DNA of 64,000 nt. Source: Streptomyces fumigatiscleroticus. Lineage in GTDB: Bacteria > Actinomycetota > Actinomycetes > Streptomycetales > Streptomycetaceae. The position numbers and the translations under genes were made by a program. The notes beneath the pieces are model-generated. The model saw nothing but the letters and a program-made list of their open reading frames with translations. It did no database searches and was not told the DNA's origin. Shown piece by piece: positions 1 to 7,761 of the stretch (positions are counted from its first letter, which is position 1; each line of letters begins with the position of its first letter). The stretch is taken from contig NZ_BMQF01000012.1 of the NCBI RefSeq assembly GCF_014647975.1, positions 124,001-188,000 of the forward strand. The letters are read 5' to 3'.

Positions 1-2
1 AC

Positions 3-554
3 CAGATGGGCCTGATCTCCACCGCCGCCGAGATCGAGACGCTGGCGCTCTCCGTCGAGGACAACGGCGGCGCCTACTTCGTGCCGGCCTTCTCCGGTCT
101 GTTCGCCCCGTACTGGCGCTCCGACGCCCGCGGTGTGATCGCCGGCCTGACCCGCTACGTCACCAAGGCGCACCTCGCGCGCGCCGTCCTGGAGGCCACC
201 GCCTGGCAGACCCGGGAGATCGCCGACGCCATGACCAAGGACTCCGGCGTCGAGCTGACCGCCCTGAAGGTCGACGGCGGCATGACCTCCAACAACCTGC
301 TGATGCAGACCCTCGCCGACTTCCTGGACGCCCCCGTGGTGCGCCCGATGGTCGCCGAGACCACCTGCCTCGGCGCCGCCTACGCCGCCGGCCTCGCCGT
401 CGGCTTCTGGACCGGCACCGACGACCTGCGCGCCAACTGGCGGCGGGCCGCCGAGTGGACCCCCCGCATGGACGCGGAGACCCGCGACCGTGAGTACAAG
501 AACTGGCTCAAGGCCGTCGAGCGGACCATGGGCTGGCTCGAGGACGAGGAGTAA
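3..554 (+). CDS. glpK: Glycerol kinase, C-terminal part (gene starts before the window)
   Basis: ATP-dependent glycerol phosphorylation to glycerol 3-phosphate, in the cytoplasm. The reading frame is open from the first bases of the window, so only the last ~183 residues of a protein usually ~500 aa long are present. They match the C-terminal FGGY kinase domain: a VDGGMTSNNLLMQ stretch near residue 95 of this fragment (the FGGY nucleotide-binding Gly-Gly loop), followed by the ETTCLGAAYAAGLAVGFW segment typical of glycerol kinases. The stop at 552-554 is 9 nt before glpD, whose ribosome binding site (GAGGAG) lies inside the last codons, so the two are an operon. A permease and the GylR/IclR regulator would be expected upstream, outside the window. 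Confidence 0.95.
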   Translation, partial: QMGLISTAAEIETLALSVEDNGGAYFVPAFSGLFAPYWRSDARGVIAGLTRYVTKAHLARAVLEATAWQTREIADAMTKDSGVELTALKVDGGMTSNNLLMQTLADFLDAPVVRPMVAETTCLGAAYAAGLAVGFWTGTDDLRANWRRAAEWTPRMDAETRDREYKNWLKAVERTMGWLEDEE

Positions 555-563
555 GAACCCCAC

Positions 564-2180
564 ATGACCAGTCAGTCCACCCTGAAGTCCGTGCCTGCCC
601 TGGGCACGCACCCGGCCTCCGGCTCCAACCCGGGCCGCGCCGAGACCCGGGAGCAGCTCTCCAAGGCGTCGTACGACCTCCTCGTGATCGGCGGCGGCAT
701 CCTGGGCATCTCCACCGCCTGGCACGCCGCGCAGTCCGGTCTCAGGGTGGCCCTGGTCGACGCCGGCGACTTCGCCGGCGCCACCTCCTCCGCCTCCTCC
801 AAGCTGCTCCACGGCGGTCTGCGCTACCTCCAGACCGGCGCGGTGAAGCTGGTGGCGGAGAACCACTTCGAGCGCCGTGCGGTCTCCCGCCAGGTGGCCC
901 CCCACCTGGCGAACCCGCTCACGTTCTACCTCCCCGTGTACAAGGGCGGGCCGCACGGCGCGGCGAAGCTCGGGGCGGGCGTCTTCGCCTACTCCGCCCT
1001 GTCGGCGTTCGGCGACGGCGTCGGCCATCTGCTCTCCCCCGCCAAGGCGCAGCAGGACGTGCCCGAGCTGCGCACCGAGAACCTCAAGGCCGTGGCCGTC
1101 TACGGCGACGACCAGATGAACGACGCACGGATGGCGCTGATGACGGTCCGCGCGGCCGTCGAGGCGGGCGCGGTCGTCCTCAACCACGCCGAGGTGACCG
1201 GCCTGCGCTTCACCCGGGGCCGGGTCACCGGCGCCGAGCTGAGGGACCGGCTGTCCGGCGAGGAGTTCGGGGTGAACGCCCGGCTGGTGCTCAACGCGAC
1301 CGGCCCGTGGGTCGACCACCTGCGCCGTCTGGAGGATCCGAACGCCGCGCCGTCCATCCGTCTGTCCAAGGGCGCGCACCTGGTCCTGAAGCGCACCTCC
1401 CCGTGGAAGGCCGCGCTGGCCACCCCGATCGACAAGTACCGGATCACCTTCGCCCTCCCCTGGGAGGACATGCTGCTGCTCGGCACCACCGACGAGGAGT
1501 ACGAGGGCGACCCGGCCGAGGTCGCGGTCAACGACAAGGACATCGCCCAGATACTCGACGAGGCCGCGTTCTCCGTCCGCGACCAGCAGCTGGACCGGGA
1601 CCTCATCACGTACGCCTTCGCGGGTCTCAGGGTGCTGCCCGGCGGCCCCGGCGACACCGCCAAGGCCAAGCGCGAGACGGTCGTCACCGAGGGCCGGGGC
1701 GGCATGCTGTCCGTCGCGGGCGGCAAGTGGACCACCTTCCGCCACATCGGCCGTACGGTCATGCAGAAGCTCCAGGCGCTGCCGGGCCATCCCCTGGGCG
1801 ACGACTTCGAGCCGGTCTCCTCGCTGCCCAGGAAGCTGCCGCTGCCGGGTGTCGCCAACCCGCGGGCGGTCGCCCACCGGCTGCTGGTCGACGGCCCGGC
1901 GCCCGGTCCGCGCATGGCCGCCGACACCGCCAGGCATCTGGCGACGCACTACGGCTCGCTCGCCTTCGACATCGCCCGGCTGGCCAACGACGACCCGGAG
2001 CTGGCCGAGCGGGTCCACCCGGACGCCCCGGAGATCTGGGCACAGGTCGTCTGGGCCCGGGACCACGAGTGGGCCGAGACGCCGGACGACGTGCTGCGCC
2101 GCCGGACGACGCTGACCATCCGCGGCCTGGCCACGGACGAGGTCCGCGCCAAGGTCCAGGATCTGCTCGACAAGAAGTAG
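564..2180 (+). CDS. glpD: FAD-dependent glycerol-3-phosphate dehydrogenase
   Basis: Oxidises glycerol 3-phosphate to dihydroxyacetone phosphate, passing electrons through FAD to the quinone pool at the membrane. 538 aa, normal for the family. The FAD-binding Rossmann motif (VIGGGILGIS, glycines at about 43-48) is followed by the SSASSKLLHGGLRYL signature of GlpD. A second conserved block (GRGGMLSVAGGKWTTFR) lies around residue 375-390, and the C-terminal helical cap domain follows. It is transcribed behind glpK with a 9-nt gap, and a strong hairpin follows the stop codon. The first ~35 residues are a low-complexity extension before the flavin domain, common in actinobacterial GlpD. Confidence 0.97.
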   Translation: MTSQSTLKSVPALGTHPASGSNPGRAETREQLSKASYDLLVIGGGILGISTAWHAAQSGLRVALVDAGDFAGATSSASSKLLHGGLRYLQTGAVKLVAENHFERRAVSRQVAPHLANPLTFYLPVYKGGPHGAAKLGAGVFAYSALSAFGDGVGHLLSPAKAQQDVPELRTENLKAVAVYGDDQMNDARMALMTVRAAVEAGAVVLNHAEVTGLRFTRGRVTGAELRDRLSGEEFGVNARLVLNATGPWVDHLRRLEDPNAAPSIRLSKGAHLVLKRTSPWKAALATPIDKYRITFALPWEDMLLLGTTDEEYEGDPAEVAVNDKDIAQILDEAAFSVRDQQLDRDLITYAFAGLRVLPGGPGDTAKAKRETVVTEGRGGMLSVAGGKWTTFRHIGRTVMQKLQALPGHPLGDDFEPVSSLPRKLPLPGVANPRAVAHRLLVDGPAPGPRMAADTARHLATHYGSLAFDIARLANDDPELAERVHPDAPEIWAQVVWARDHEWAETPDDVLRRRTTLTIRGLATDEVRAKVQDLLDKK

Positions 2181-2227
2181 GACCGCCGGTACGGGGCCCC
2201 GGACGCTCCCCCCACGGGGCCCCCGGA

Positions 2228-2267
2228 CGCCGGGGGCGGCTCCGCGCCGACGGAGCCGCCCCCGGCG
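2228..2267 (+). terminator. Terminator of the glpK-glpD operon
   Basis: A perfect 17-bp GC-rich stem (arms 2228-2244 and 2251-2267, 6-nt loop) lies 48 nt after the glpD stop. There is no U-tract, as is usual in Streptomyces. Confidence 0.75.
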
Positions 2268-2295
2268 TGTGCGGTCCGGGCGCGGACGGCGTCGA

Positions 2296-2301
2296 TAGGG
2301 T
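2296..2301 (+). promoter_or_regulatory. -10 box TAGGGT of a leaderless-type promoter
   Basis: TAGGGT lies 8 nt before the acetyltransferase ATG at 2310, and no ribosome binding site is visible. This geometry fits an mRNA whose 5' end is at or next to the start codon. No good -35 box is visible. Confidence 0.45.
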
Positions 2302-2309
2302 CGGGCGTC

Positions 2310-2801
2310 ATGGAGGGACTTCGTGTCAGGGCCGCCACCGGCGCCGACCGGGCGGCGATCACGCGGATGCTCGTCGGTTCCTGGGGCGGTACGACGATCG
2401 TGGGCCACGGGACCGTGTACGACGCGGCCCAGCTGCCGGGGCTGGTGGCCGAGCGGGGCGGGGATGTGATCGGCCTGCTCACCTACGCGGTCACCGGCGC
2501 GGGACTGGAGGTCGTCACCCTGGACGCGATGGTGCGGCGCGCCGGGGTGGGCAGCGCCCTGCTCGCCGCGGCGGCCGAGACCGCCCGCGCGGCCGGGGCC
2601 CGCCGGCTGTGGCTGGTCACCACCAACGACAATCTGGACGCCCTGCGCTTCTACCAGCGCCGCGGGCTGCGCCTCGTCGGCGTCTCCCCGGGCGCGGTGG
2701 ACACGGCGCGGACGTTCAAGCCGTCCATCCCCGTCACGGGCGAGTACGGCATCCCGCTGCACGACGAGCTGACGCTGGAACTGCGGTTGCCGGCCCGTTG
2801 A
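2310..2801 (+). CDS. GNAT family N-acetyltransferase
   Basis: Acetyl-CoA dependent acyltransferase of unknown substrate, predicted cytoplasmic, 163 aa. The acetyl-CoA binding motif A is visible as VRRAGVGSALLAAA (about residues 73-86, the R/Q-x-x-G-x-G/A loop). It is followed by the motif B region LWLVTTNDNLDALRFYQRRG typical of GNAT proteins. The N-terminus starts directly with the beta strand (MEGLRVRAATGADRAAITRML), supporting the 2310 start. It lies alone between the glycerol operon and a GntR regulator in the same direction. The regulator has its own dyad, so coupling is uncertain. Confidence 0.88.
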   Translation: MEGLRVRAATGADRAAITRMLVGSWGGTTIVGHGTVYDAAQLPGLVAERGGDVIGLLTYAVTGAGLEVVTLDAMVRRAGVGSALLAAAAETARAAGARRLWLVTTNDNLDALRFYQRRGLRLVGVSPGAVDTARTFKPSIPVTGEYGIPLHDELTLELRLPAR

Positions 2802-2816
2802 GCCCCATAATGGCGG

Positions 2817-2833
2817 CAGACATCGGATGTCTG
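2817..2833. promoter_or_regulatory. Perfect dyad, likely autoregulatory operator of the FadR-type regulator
   Basis: CAGACATCGGATGTCTG: 7-bp arms with a 3-nt spacer, perfect symmetry. It lies 33 nt before the regulator start (2866) and 6 nt after a CATAAT -10-like box (2806-2811), so it would cover the transcription start. Short dyads of this kind are usual FadR/GntR operators. The assignment to this regulator is inference. Confidence 0.65.
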
Positions 2834-2865
2834 ATCGACGTTCCCGAACGACAGGGAGGCGGGCC

Positions 2866-3537
2866 ATGGCCGTCACCGACGAGGCGATCGAAAAGATCAA
2901 GGGCATGATCGTCTCCGGCGCGCTGCGGCCGGGCGACCGGCTGCCCAAGGAGAGCGAGCTCGCCGCCGAGCTGGGGCTGTCGCGCAACTCCCTCAGAGAG
3001 GCCGTGCGCGCCCTGTCGCTCATCCGCATCCTGGACGTACGGCAGGGCGACGGCACCTACGTCACCAGCCTCGATCCCCAGCTGCTGCTGGAGGCGCTGA
3101 GCTTCGTCGTCGACTTCCACCGCGACGACACGGTCCTGGAGTTCCTCGCCGTGCGCCGCATCCTGGAGCCGGCCGCGACCGCGCTGGCCGCCACCCGGAT
3201 CAGCGAGCGGCAACTGGACCTCCTGGGGGACCAGTTGGACAAGCTCGGCGACGCCCCGTCCGTGGAGGACCTGGTCGCCTGCGACCTGGAGTTCCACCGG
3301 GGCATCGGGCAGGCCGCCAGCAATTCCGTGCTCTGCTCCCTGCTCGACGGCCTGTCGGGGCCGACCACCCGCGCCCGCGTCTGGCGCGGCCTCACCCAGG
3401 AGGACGCCGTCGGCCGCACCCTGCGCGAGCACCGGGCGATCCTGGCCGCCCTGCGGGACCGGGACGCGGAGGCGGCCCGGTCCTGGGCGACCGTGCACAT
3501 CGCGAGCGTGGAGCAGTGGCTGCGGTCGACCCTGTGA
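2866..3537 (+). CDS. FadR/GntR family transcriptional regulator
   Basis: DNA-binding regulator, 223 aa. The N-terminal winged helix-turn-helix is clear (EAIEKIKGMIVSGALRPGDRLPKESELAAELGLSRNSLREAVRAL), followed by a C-terminal all-helical FCD ligand-binding domain. Its acidic/His residues (DLEFHRGIGQAASN, LREHRAILAALRDRD) fit the metal-assisted carboxylate pocket of this subfamily. I chose ATG 2866 because AGGGAGG lies 7 nt upstream (2852-2858) and the GntR domain begins at once; an in-frame ATG at 2827 overlaps the operator dyad. The ligand is unknown: no catabolic operon adjoins it, so it may act on the neighbouring glycerol or acetyltransferase genes or elsewhere. Confidence 0.92.
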   Translation: MAVTDEAIEKIKGMIVSGALRPGDRLPKESELAAELGLSRNSLREAVRALSLIRILDVRQGDGTYVTSLDPQLLLEALSFVVDFHRDDTVLEFLAVRRILEPAATALAATRISERQLDLLGDQLDKLGDAPSVEDLVACDLEFHRGIGQAASNSVLCSLLDGLSGPTTRARVWRGLTQEDAVGRTLREHRAILAALRDRDAEAARSWATVHIASVEQWLRSTL

Positions 3538-3721
3538 CCCGCCGCCGCCCGGCCGCGGCCCCGGGGCCCGGCCGGGCACACCTCCGGTGAGCTGGGGGTG
3601 TTCCCGGCGGGCCGGCGGGGCAGTGATGGGGTCACTCCCCCGTGCAAGGGGGCTGCGAGCGCCCTGGCGGCACGCCGTAAGGTTGAGACGTACGCGAGGG
3701 CACGTCGGAAGGAGGCGCTGG

Positions 3722-4705
3722 GTGATCGAGCTCGAGGGGGTTCCCGAGCTGATCGACCCGGTCATGGTGGCCGCGTTCGAGGGCTGGAACGATGCCGGCG
3801 ACGCCGCCTCCACCGCGGTCGCGCATCTGGACAGGGAGTGGAAGGGCGAGGTGTTCGCGGCACTGGACGCCGAGGACTACTACGACTTCCAGGTCAACCG
3901 GCCCACGGTGTGGATGGACGGCGGCGTCCGCAAGATCACGTGGCCGACGACAAGGTTGTCGGTCGTCCGTGTCGGCGGTGACAAGCCGCGCGACCTGGTG
4001 CTCGTCCGGGGCATCGAACCGTCCATGCGCTGGCGCTCGTTCTGCAACGAGCTCCTCGGGTTCGCCCACGAACTCGGCGTCGAGCTGGTCGTCATCCTGG
4101 GCGCCCTGCTCGGCGACACCCCGCACACACGTCCGGTGCCGATCAGCGGGACCACGTCCGATCCCGACGTGGCCCGCCGCATGGACCTGGAGGAGACCAA
4201 GTACGAGGGCCCCACGGGCATCGTCGGCGTCCTCCAGGAGGCGTGCACGCACGCCGGGGTCCCGGCCGTGTCGCTGTGGGCCGCGGTGCCGCACTACGTG
4301 TCGCAGCCGCCGAACCCCAAGGCCACGCTGGCCCTCCTGAACCGCCTGGAGGACCTGATCGACGTGCGGATCCCGCTGGGCGAGCTGCCCGAGGACGCGC
4401 GCGCCTGGCAGGTGGGCGTGGACCAGCTGGCCGCCGAGGACAGCGAGGTCGCCGAGTACGTCCAGACGCTGGAGGAGGCACGGGACACCGCGGAGCTGCC
4501 GGAGGCGTCGGGCGAGGCGATCGCCCGCGAGTTCGAGCGCTATCTGCGCCGCCGGGACGGGGGCGGCGGCCCCTCCGGGGGGCATGCCGCGACGGACGGC
4601 GGGGACGGCACCTCGTACCGGCGGGACAGCCCCGGCGGCCGCACCAGGCCGCCCAGTCCGCCGAAGCCGGACGGCGACGACGACGAGGATTCGTCGGAGG
4701 ACTGA
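3722..4705 (+). CDS. parJ: PAC2 family protein, ParJ-like
   Basis: 327-aa PAC2-fold protein (proteasome assembly chaperone 2 superfamily). The start GTG at 3722 is set by AAGGAGG at 3709-3715; the fold begins at once with IELEGVPELIDPVMVAAFEGWNDAGDAAS. The core holds the family's GVELVVILGALLGDTPHTRPVPISGT block and the predicted helical C-terminus (AEDSEVAEYVQTLEEARD). The last ~50 residues are Gly/Asp/Ser-rich and disordered. In S. coelicolor the PAC2 protein between the glycerol genes and mshC is, as I recall, ParJ (SCO1662), which modulates ParA polymerisation during sporulation septation. The same order (glpD, PAC2, mshC) supports orthology here, although four extra genes interrupt it. 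An alternative role in proteasome biology cannot be excluded. Confidence 0.85.
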   Translation: MIELEGVPELIDPVMVAAFEGWNDAGDAASTAVAHLDREWKGEVFAALDAEDYYDFQVNRPTVWMDGGVRKITWPTTRLSVVRVGGDKPRDLVLVRGIEPSMRWRSFCNELLGFAHELGVELVVILGALLGDTPHTRPVPISGTTSDPDVARRMDLEETKYEGPTGIVGVLQEACTHAGVPAVSLWAAVPHYVSQPPNPKATLALLNRLEDLIDVRIPLGELPEDARAWQVGVDQLAAEDSEVAEYVQTLEEARDTAELPEASGEAIAREFERYLRRRDGGGGPSGGHAATDGGDGTSYRRDSPGGRTRPPSPPKPDGDDDEDSSED

Positions 4706-4720
4706 GCGGAGCCGGGGAAC

Positions 4721-4751
4721 AAGGGCGGTGCGCGACGGGCGCACCGCCCTT
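4721..4751 (+). terminator. Terminator after the PAC2/parJ gene
   Basis: Perfect 13-bp stem (4721-4733 with 4739-4751), 5-nt loop, beginning 15 nt after the stop codon. Confidence 0.75.
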
Positions 4752-5267
4752 CTCGTGTGCCCGCCGCCGTGCCGCAGCCGCCGCGCCGCACCCGGCGTGC
4801 CGCACCCGGCGTGCCGCAGCCGCCGTGCCGCGCCCGGCCGTGCCGCTTTCGGCCGCGGTCCGCGCCGGCACCGCGCCCGGCCGCCGCCCCCGGGGCACCG
4901 GCCCTGGTCGGGGGCGTGCCGCCGGGCGCGAGAACCGGCAGCGGATGCCGCCGGGCACCGGGCGGGCCGGACCCGGTGAACCCGTCAGCAGGCGCGTCCA
5001 CCCCGCCGCACGACAGCCGCCTCCCCAGGACATGGCCGAATTATGGCGGGAGGTGCGTTTCCAGCCGGATTGCACCCTGTACCCAATTCAACTTGTTTCC
5101 AAACGGACTTGGTGAAAACGGTCTGGACGGCGCGCCGCGCACGTGCTTGGTTGGGCTGCGGAGGCGAGGCACGAGGCCCGGGAACGGGACATGGCGCCGG
5201 ACCCGGCACGGCTGACTGCGCAACATCCCCACGTGACGCCCGCACGGACCGAAGGGAGCGGCAGACG
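4752..5267. other. Gene-free intergenic region with short GC repeats and an AT-richer island
   Basis: I see no convincing gene here. About 4770-4850 is built from short degenerate repeats of a GTGCCGCACCCGG-type motif. About 5036-5125 is markedly less GC-rich than its surroundings and probably holds the promoter of the downstream protease; I could not assign clear -35/-10 boxes. Confidence 0.5.
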
Positions 5268-7025
5268 ATGACCGACCAGGCACAGCCGGCGCAGGGCCCA
5301 GGAGGTTCCGGGCCGGGCCCCGACGGGGCGGGCTTCACCTACCGGGGAGCCGAGCAGGAACTGATCGTCGTCGCACGCCCGGAGGCCCGGCTGCGGGCCG
5401 GCACCGAGGGCGTCCGCTCGGCCGCGGGGGCCGATGTGTCGGCCCTCAACATGTTCCTCGGCGACGAACAGCTGGCCCTGGAGCCACTGTTCGGCAGCGA
5501 GGAGCGGCTCCAGCAGTTCACGGGTGCGGCGGGCGCCGAGGACCTTCCCGGTCTCGCGCTCTTCTACCGGGTGCGGGGCGGGCAGGGCCGGGCCGAGGAG
5601 CTTCGGGCCCGGATGGCGGCGCTGCCCGGGATCGAGACGGCGTACGTCAAGCCGGGCGCCGTGCCCGCGTCGCTGGAGCCGGGCGGCTATGCCGGAGAGG
5701 GCATGGGCATGGACGACGGCCGCCGGCTGAAGGAGGGAGCGCCGGTCACGCCGGACTTCAGCGGCCGCCAGGGCTATCTGCGCCCGGCGCCCGAGGGCAT
5801 CGACGCCTACTGGGCCTGGCGGCGCCCCGGCGGTTCCGGCCAGGGCGTGACGGTGATCGACGTGGAGGGGGGCTGGCAGCTCGGGCACGAGGATCTGTCC
5901 GCCAAGCTGGCCGGCGTCGTCATCGGCACCCCGCTGACCGATCTGGCCTGGCGCAACCACGGCACCGCCGTCATCGGGGTGCTCGGCGGCGACCGGAACG
6001 AGTACGGCATCACCGGTATCGTGCCGGACGCCACGACCGCGGCGGCGTCCTTCCAGGGCATCGGCACCGCGGCCGCGATCCACGCCGCGGCCGAGCGGCT
6101 CACCCCCGGTGACATCGTGCTGGTCGAACTCCACCGCCCCGGTCCGCGGTTCGACTACGCCGAACGCGACGACCAGCGCGGTTACATCGCCCTGGAGTGG
6201 TGGCCGGACGACTACGCGGCCGTCCGGTACGCGACCGCCCGCGGCATCATCGTCGTGGCGGCCGCGGGCAACGGCGGCGAGTCACTGGACGACGCCGTCT
6301 ACGAGCGCCGCCCCGACGGCTTCCCCGAGTGGTGGCGCAACCCGTTCAACCCCTCCAACCGGTCCTCCGGCGCCGTCCTGGTCGGCGCGGGCGCCCCGCC
6401 GCCCGGCACGCACGGCCGCGACCACGGCCCGGACCGCTCCCGGCTGGCGTTCTCCAACTACGGGGCGCGGCTGGACGCCCAGGGCTGGGGACGCGAGGTC
6501 ACGACCACCGGGGGCTTCTGGGACCGGCCCGGCGACCTCCAGGGCGGCCCCGAGGAGATCGCCTGGTACACGGACACGTTCTCCGGTACCTCCTCCGCCT
6601 CCCCGATGGTGGTGGGCACGCTGGCCGCGCTCCAGGGCATGCTCAAGGCGGCCGACCAGCCGCCGCTGACACCGGAGCGTGCCCGCTCGCTGCTGCGGGC
6701 GACGGGGTCCCCGCAGCAGGACGCGCCGGGCCGGCCCGCCTCACAGCGGATCGGCAACCGGCCCGACATCAAGGCGGCGGTCACCCATCTGCTGCCACAG
6801 GCGGTCGGCTCCGGCCAGGCCGAACGGTACTGGGACGAGCTACTGCCGTATCCGCGTGAACTTCCGCCCAGGCTCCGGCTGTTCGTGGCCGGCAACTGGC
6901 GGAACCTGAACCACCCGTCCCCCGAGGTCCGCCAGGCGGTGCACGCCGCCTTCGCGGGGGGACGGCCCGACGTCCGTGTCTGGTTCTCGGACGACGAGAT
7001 CGTCGGCCTGGTGGTCACCGGCTGA
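5268..7025 (+). CDS. Subtilisin-like (S8) serine peptidase without signal peptide
   Basis: 585-aa S8 family peptidase. The catalytic triad is visible: Asp198 in VTVIDVEGGW, His231 in RNHGTAVIGV and Ser442 in FSGTSSASPMV, with the oxyanion-hole region VVAAAGNGGE between. The first ~190 residues (LIVVARPEARLR... up to AYVKPGAVP) resemble a peptidase-inhibitor/propeptide-like region. A C-terminal ~60-residue module (LRLFVAGNWRNLNHPSPEVRQAVHAAF) follows the catalytic domain. ATG 5268 has GAAGGGAG (5251-5258) upstream. The N-terminus is polar (MTDQAQPAQG) and no Sec or Tat signal is visible, so it is predicted intracellular or exported by another route. The glutamine-rich gene starts 59 nt downstream and probably shares the transcript. 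Confidence 0.88.
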   Translation: MTDQAQPAQGPGGSGPGPDGAGFTYRGAEQELIVVARPEARLRAGTEGVRSAAGADVSALNMFLGDEQLALEPLFGSEERLQQFTGAAGAEDLPGLALFYRVRGGQGRAEELRARMAALPGIETAYVKPGAVPASLEPGGYAGEGMGMDDGRRLKEGAPVTPDFSGRQGYLRPAPEGIDAYWAWRRPGGSGQGVTVIDVEGGWQLGHEDLSAKLAGVVIGTPLTDLAWRNHGTAVIGVLGGDRNEYGITGIVPDATTAAASFQGIGTAAAIHAAAERLTPGDIVLVELHRPGPRFDYAERDDQRGYIALEWWPDDYAAVRYATARGIIVVAAAGNGGESLDDAVYERRPDGFPEWWRNPFNPSNRSSGAVLVGAGAPPPGTHGRDHGPDRSRLAFSNYGARLDAQGWGREVTTTGGFWDRPGDLQGGPEEIAWYTDTFSGTSSASPMVVGTLAALQGMLKAADQPPLTPERARSLLRATGSPQQDAPGRPASQRIGNRPDIKAAVTHLLPQAVGSGQAERYWDELLPYPRELPPRLRLFVAGNWRNLNHPSPEVRQAVHAAFAGGRPDVRVWFSDDEIVGLVVTG

Positions 7026-7084
7026 CAACCCGGTCGTCCGCAGGCACGGCACTCCACAACAACATCACGGAAGGTGGCACCCGC

Positions 7085-7690
7085 ATGAGCACCACCCCGC
7101 AGATGAGCTCCCTCGGACAGCAGCAGGGCCAGCAGTACCCGAGCACCTCTCCGTTCCAGCAGCAGGGCCAGCAGCCGTTCGGGCAGCAGGGCTTCGGCCA
7201 GCAGCAGCCGTTCGGGCAGCAGCAGCCCCTGGGGATGATGGGCGGCTCGCTGGAGCAGCTCCAGCAGCTGAGCCAGCAGCAGCCGTTCCAGCAGCTGCTC
7301 CAGCAGATGGGCCAGCAGCAGCCGTTCCAGCAGCAGTACGGGCAGCAGCAACAGCAGCAGGAGCAGCAGGCCCAGCAGCAGGAGCAGCAGATGCAGCAGC
7401 ATCTGCAGCAGGTCGTCCAGGCCGCGGTGCAGCAGGTCGTGCAGCACGTCCAGCAGCAGCGCCTCGCCTCCGGCACGGCGGACGCCTTCGTCAGCATCGT
7501 CCACCCGCTCCAGGGCAACGCGCGCCACATCATCCTGCGCATCAACGGCCAGCTCCGTATCCTGCAGTCCCCGACGCCCGAGGCGCACGAGGAGATCCAG
7601 CAGGCCTTCGCGTACCAGCAGCAGGTCGTCGGTGTCTGGGACACCCAGTCGCCGCACGTTCTGCGCAGCGTACGGATCCAGCGGATCTGA
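7085..7690 (+). CDS. Glutamine-rich low-complexity protein with short conserved-looking C-terminus
   Basis: 201 aa; function unknown. Residues 1 to ~135 are dominated by Gln (QQQ runs, FGQQ and PFQQ motifs), a prion-like composition with almost no charged residues. The last ~65 residues (from ASGTADAFVSIVHPL to the end) have normal composition and alternating hydrophobic/polar residues, suggesting a small beta-rich domain. The upstream GGAAGG (7070-7075) sets the ATG. It follows the S8 peptidase by 59 nt and is closed by a terminator, so the two form a likely pair. The poly-Gln segment uses almost only CAG codons; the reverse-strand frame (Cys/Leu-rich) is an artefact of this. Confidence 0.75.
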   Translation: MSTTPQMSSLGQQQGQQYPSTSPFQQQGQQPFGQQGFGQQQPFGQQQPLGMMGGSLEQLQQLSQQQPFQQLLQQMGQQQPFQQQYGQQQQQQEQQAQQQEQQMQQHLQQVVQAAVQQVVQHVQQQRLASGTADAFVSIVHPLQGNARHIILRINGQLRILQSPTPEAHEEIQQAFAYQQQVVGVWDTQSPHVLRSVRIQRI

Positions 7691-7713
7691 CCGGCAGCAC
7701 CTGAACACACCCA

Positions 7714-7743
7714 GGGGCGCTTCCTCCGCGGAGGAAGCGCCCC
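7714..7743 (+). terminator. Terminator of the protease/Q-rich pair
   Basis: Perfect 13-bp stem (7714-7726 with 7731-7743), CGCG loop, beginning 23 nt after the Q-rich gene. It also separates the pair from convergent mshC. Confidence 0.8.
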
Positions 7744-7761
7744 CTTCCTGTCCGGCGGTGC

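Noticed and set aside
7015..7710. Cys/Leu-rich reverse-strand frame opposite the Q-rich gene
   Set aside because: It is the reverse complement of CAG repeats; it has no ribosome binding site, and the forward gene is supported by RBS and terminator.
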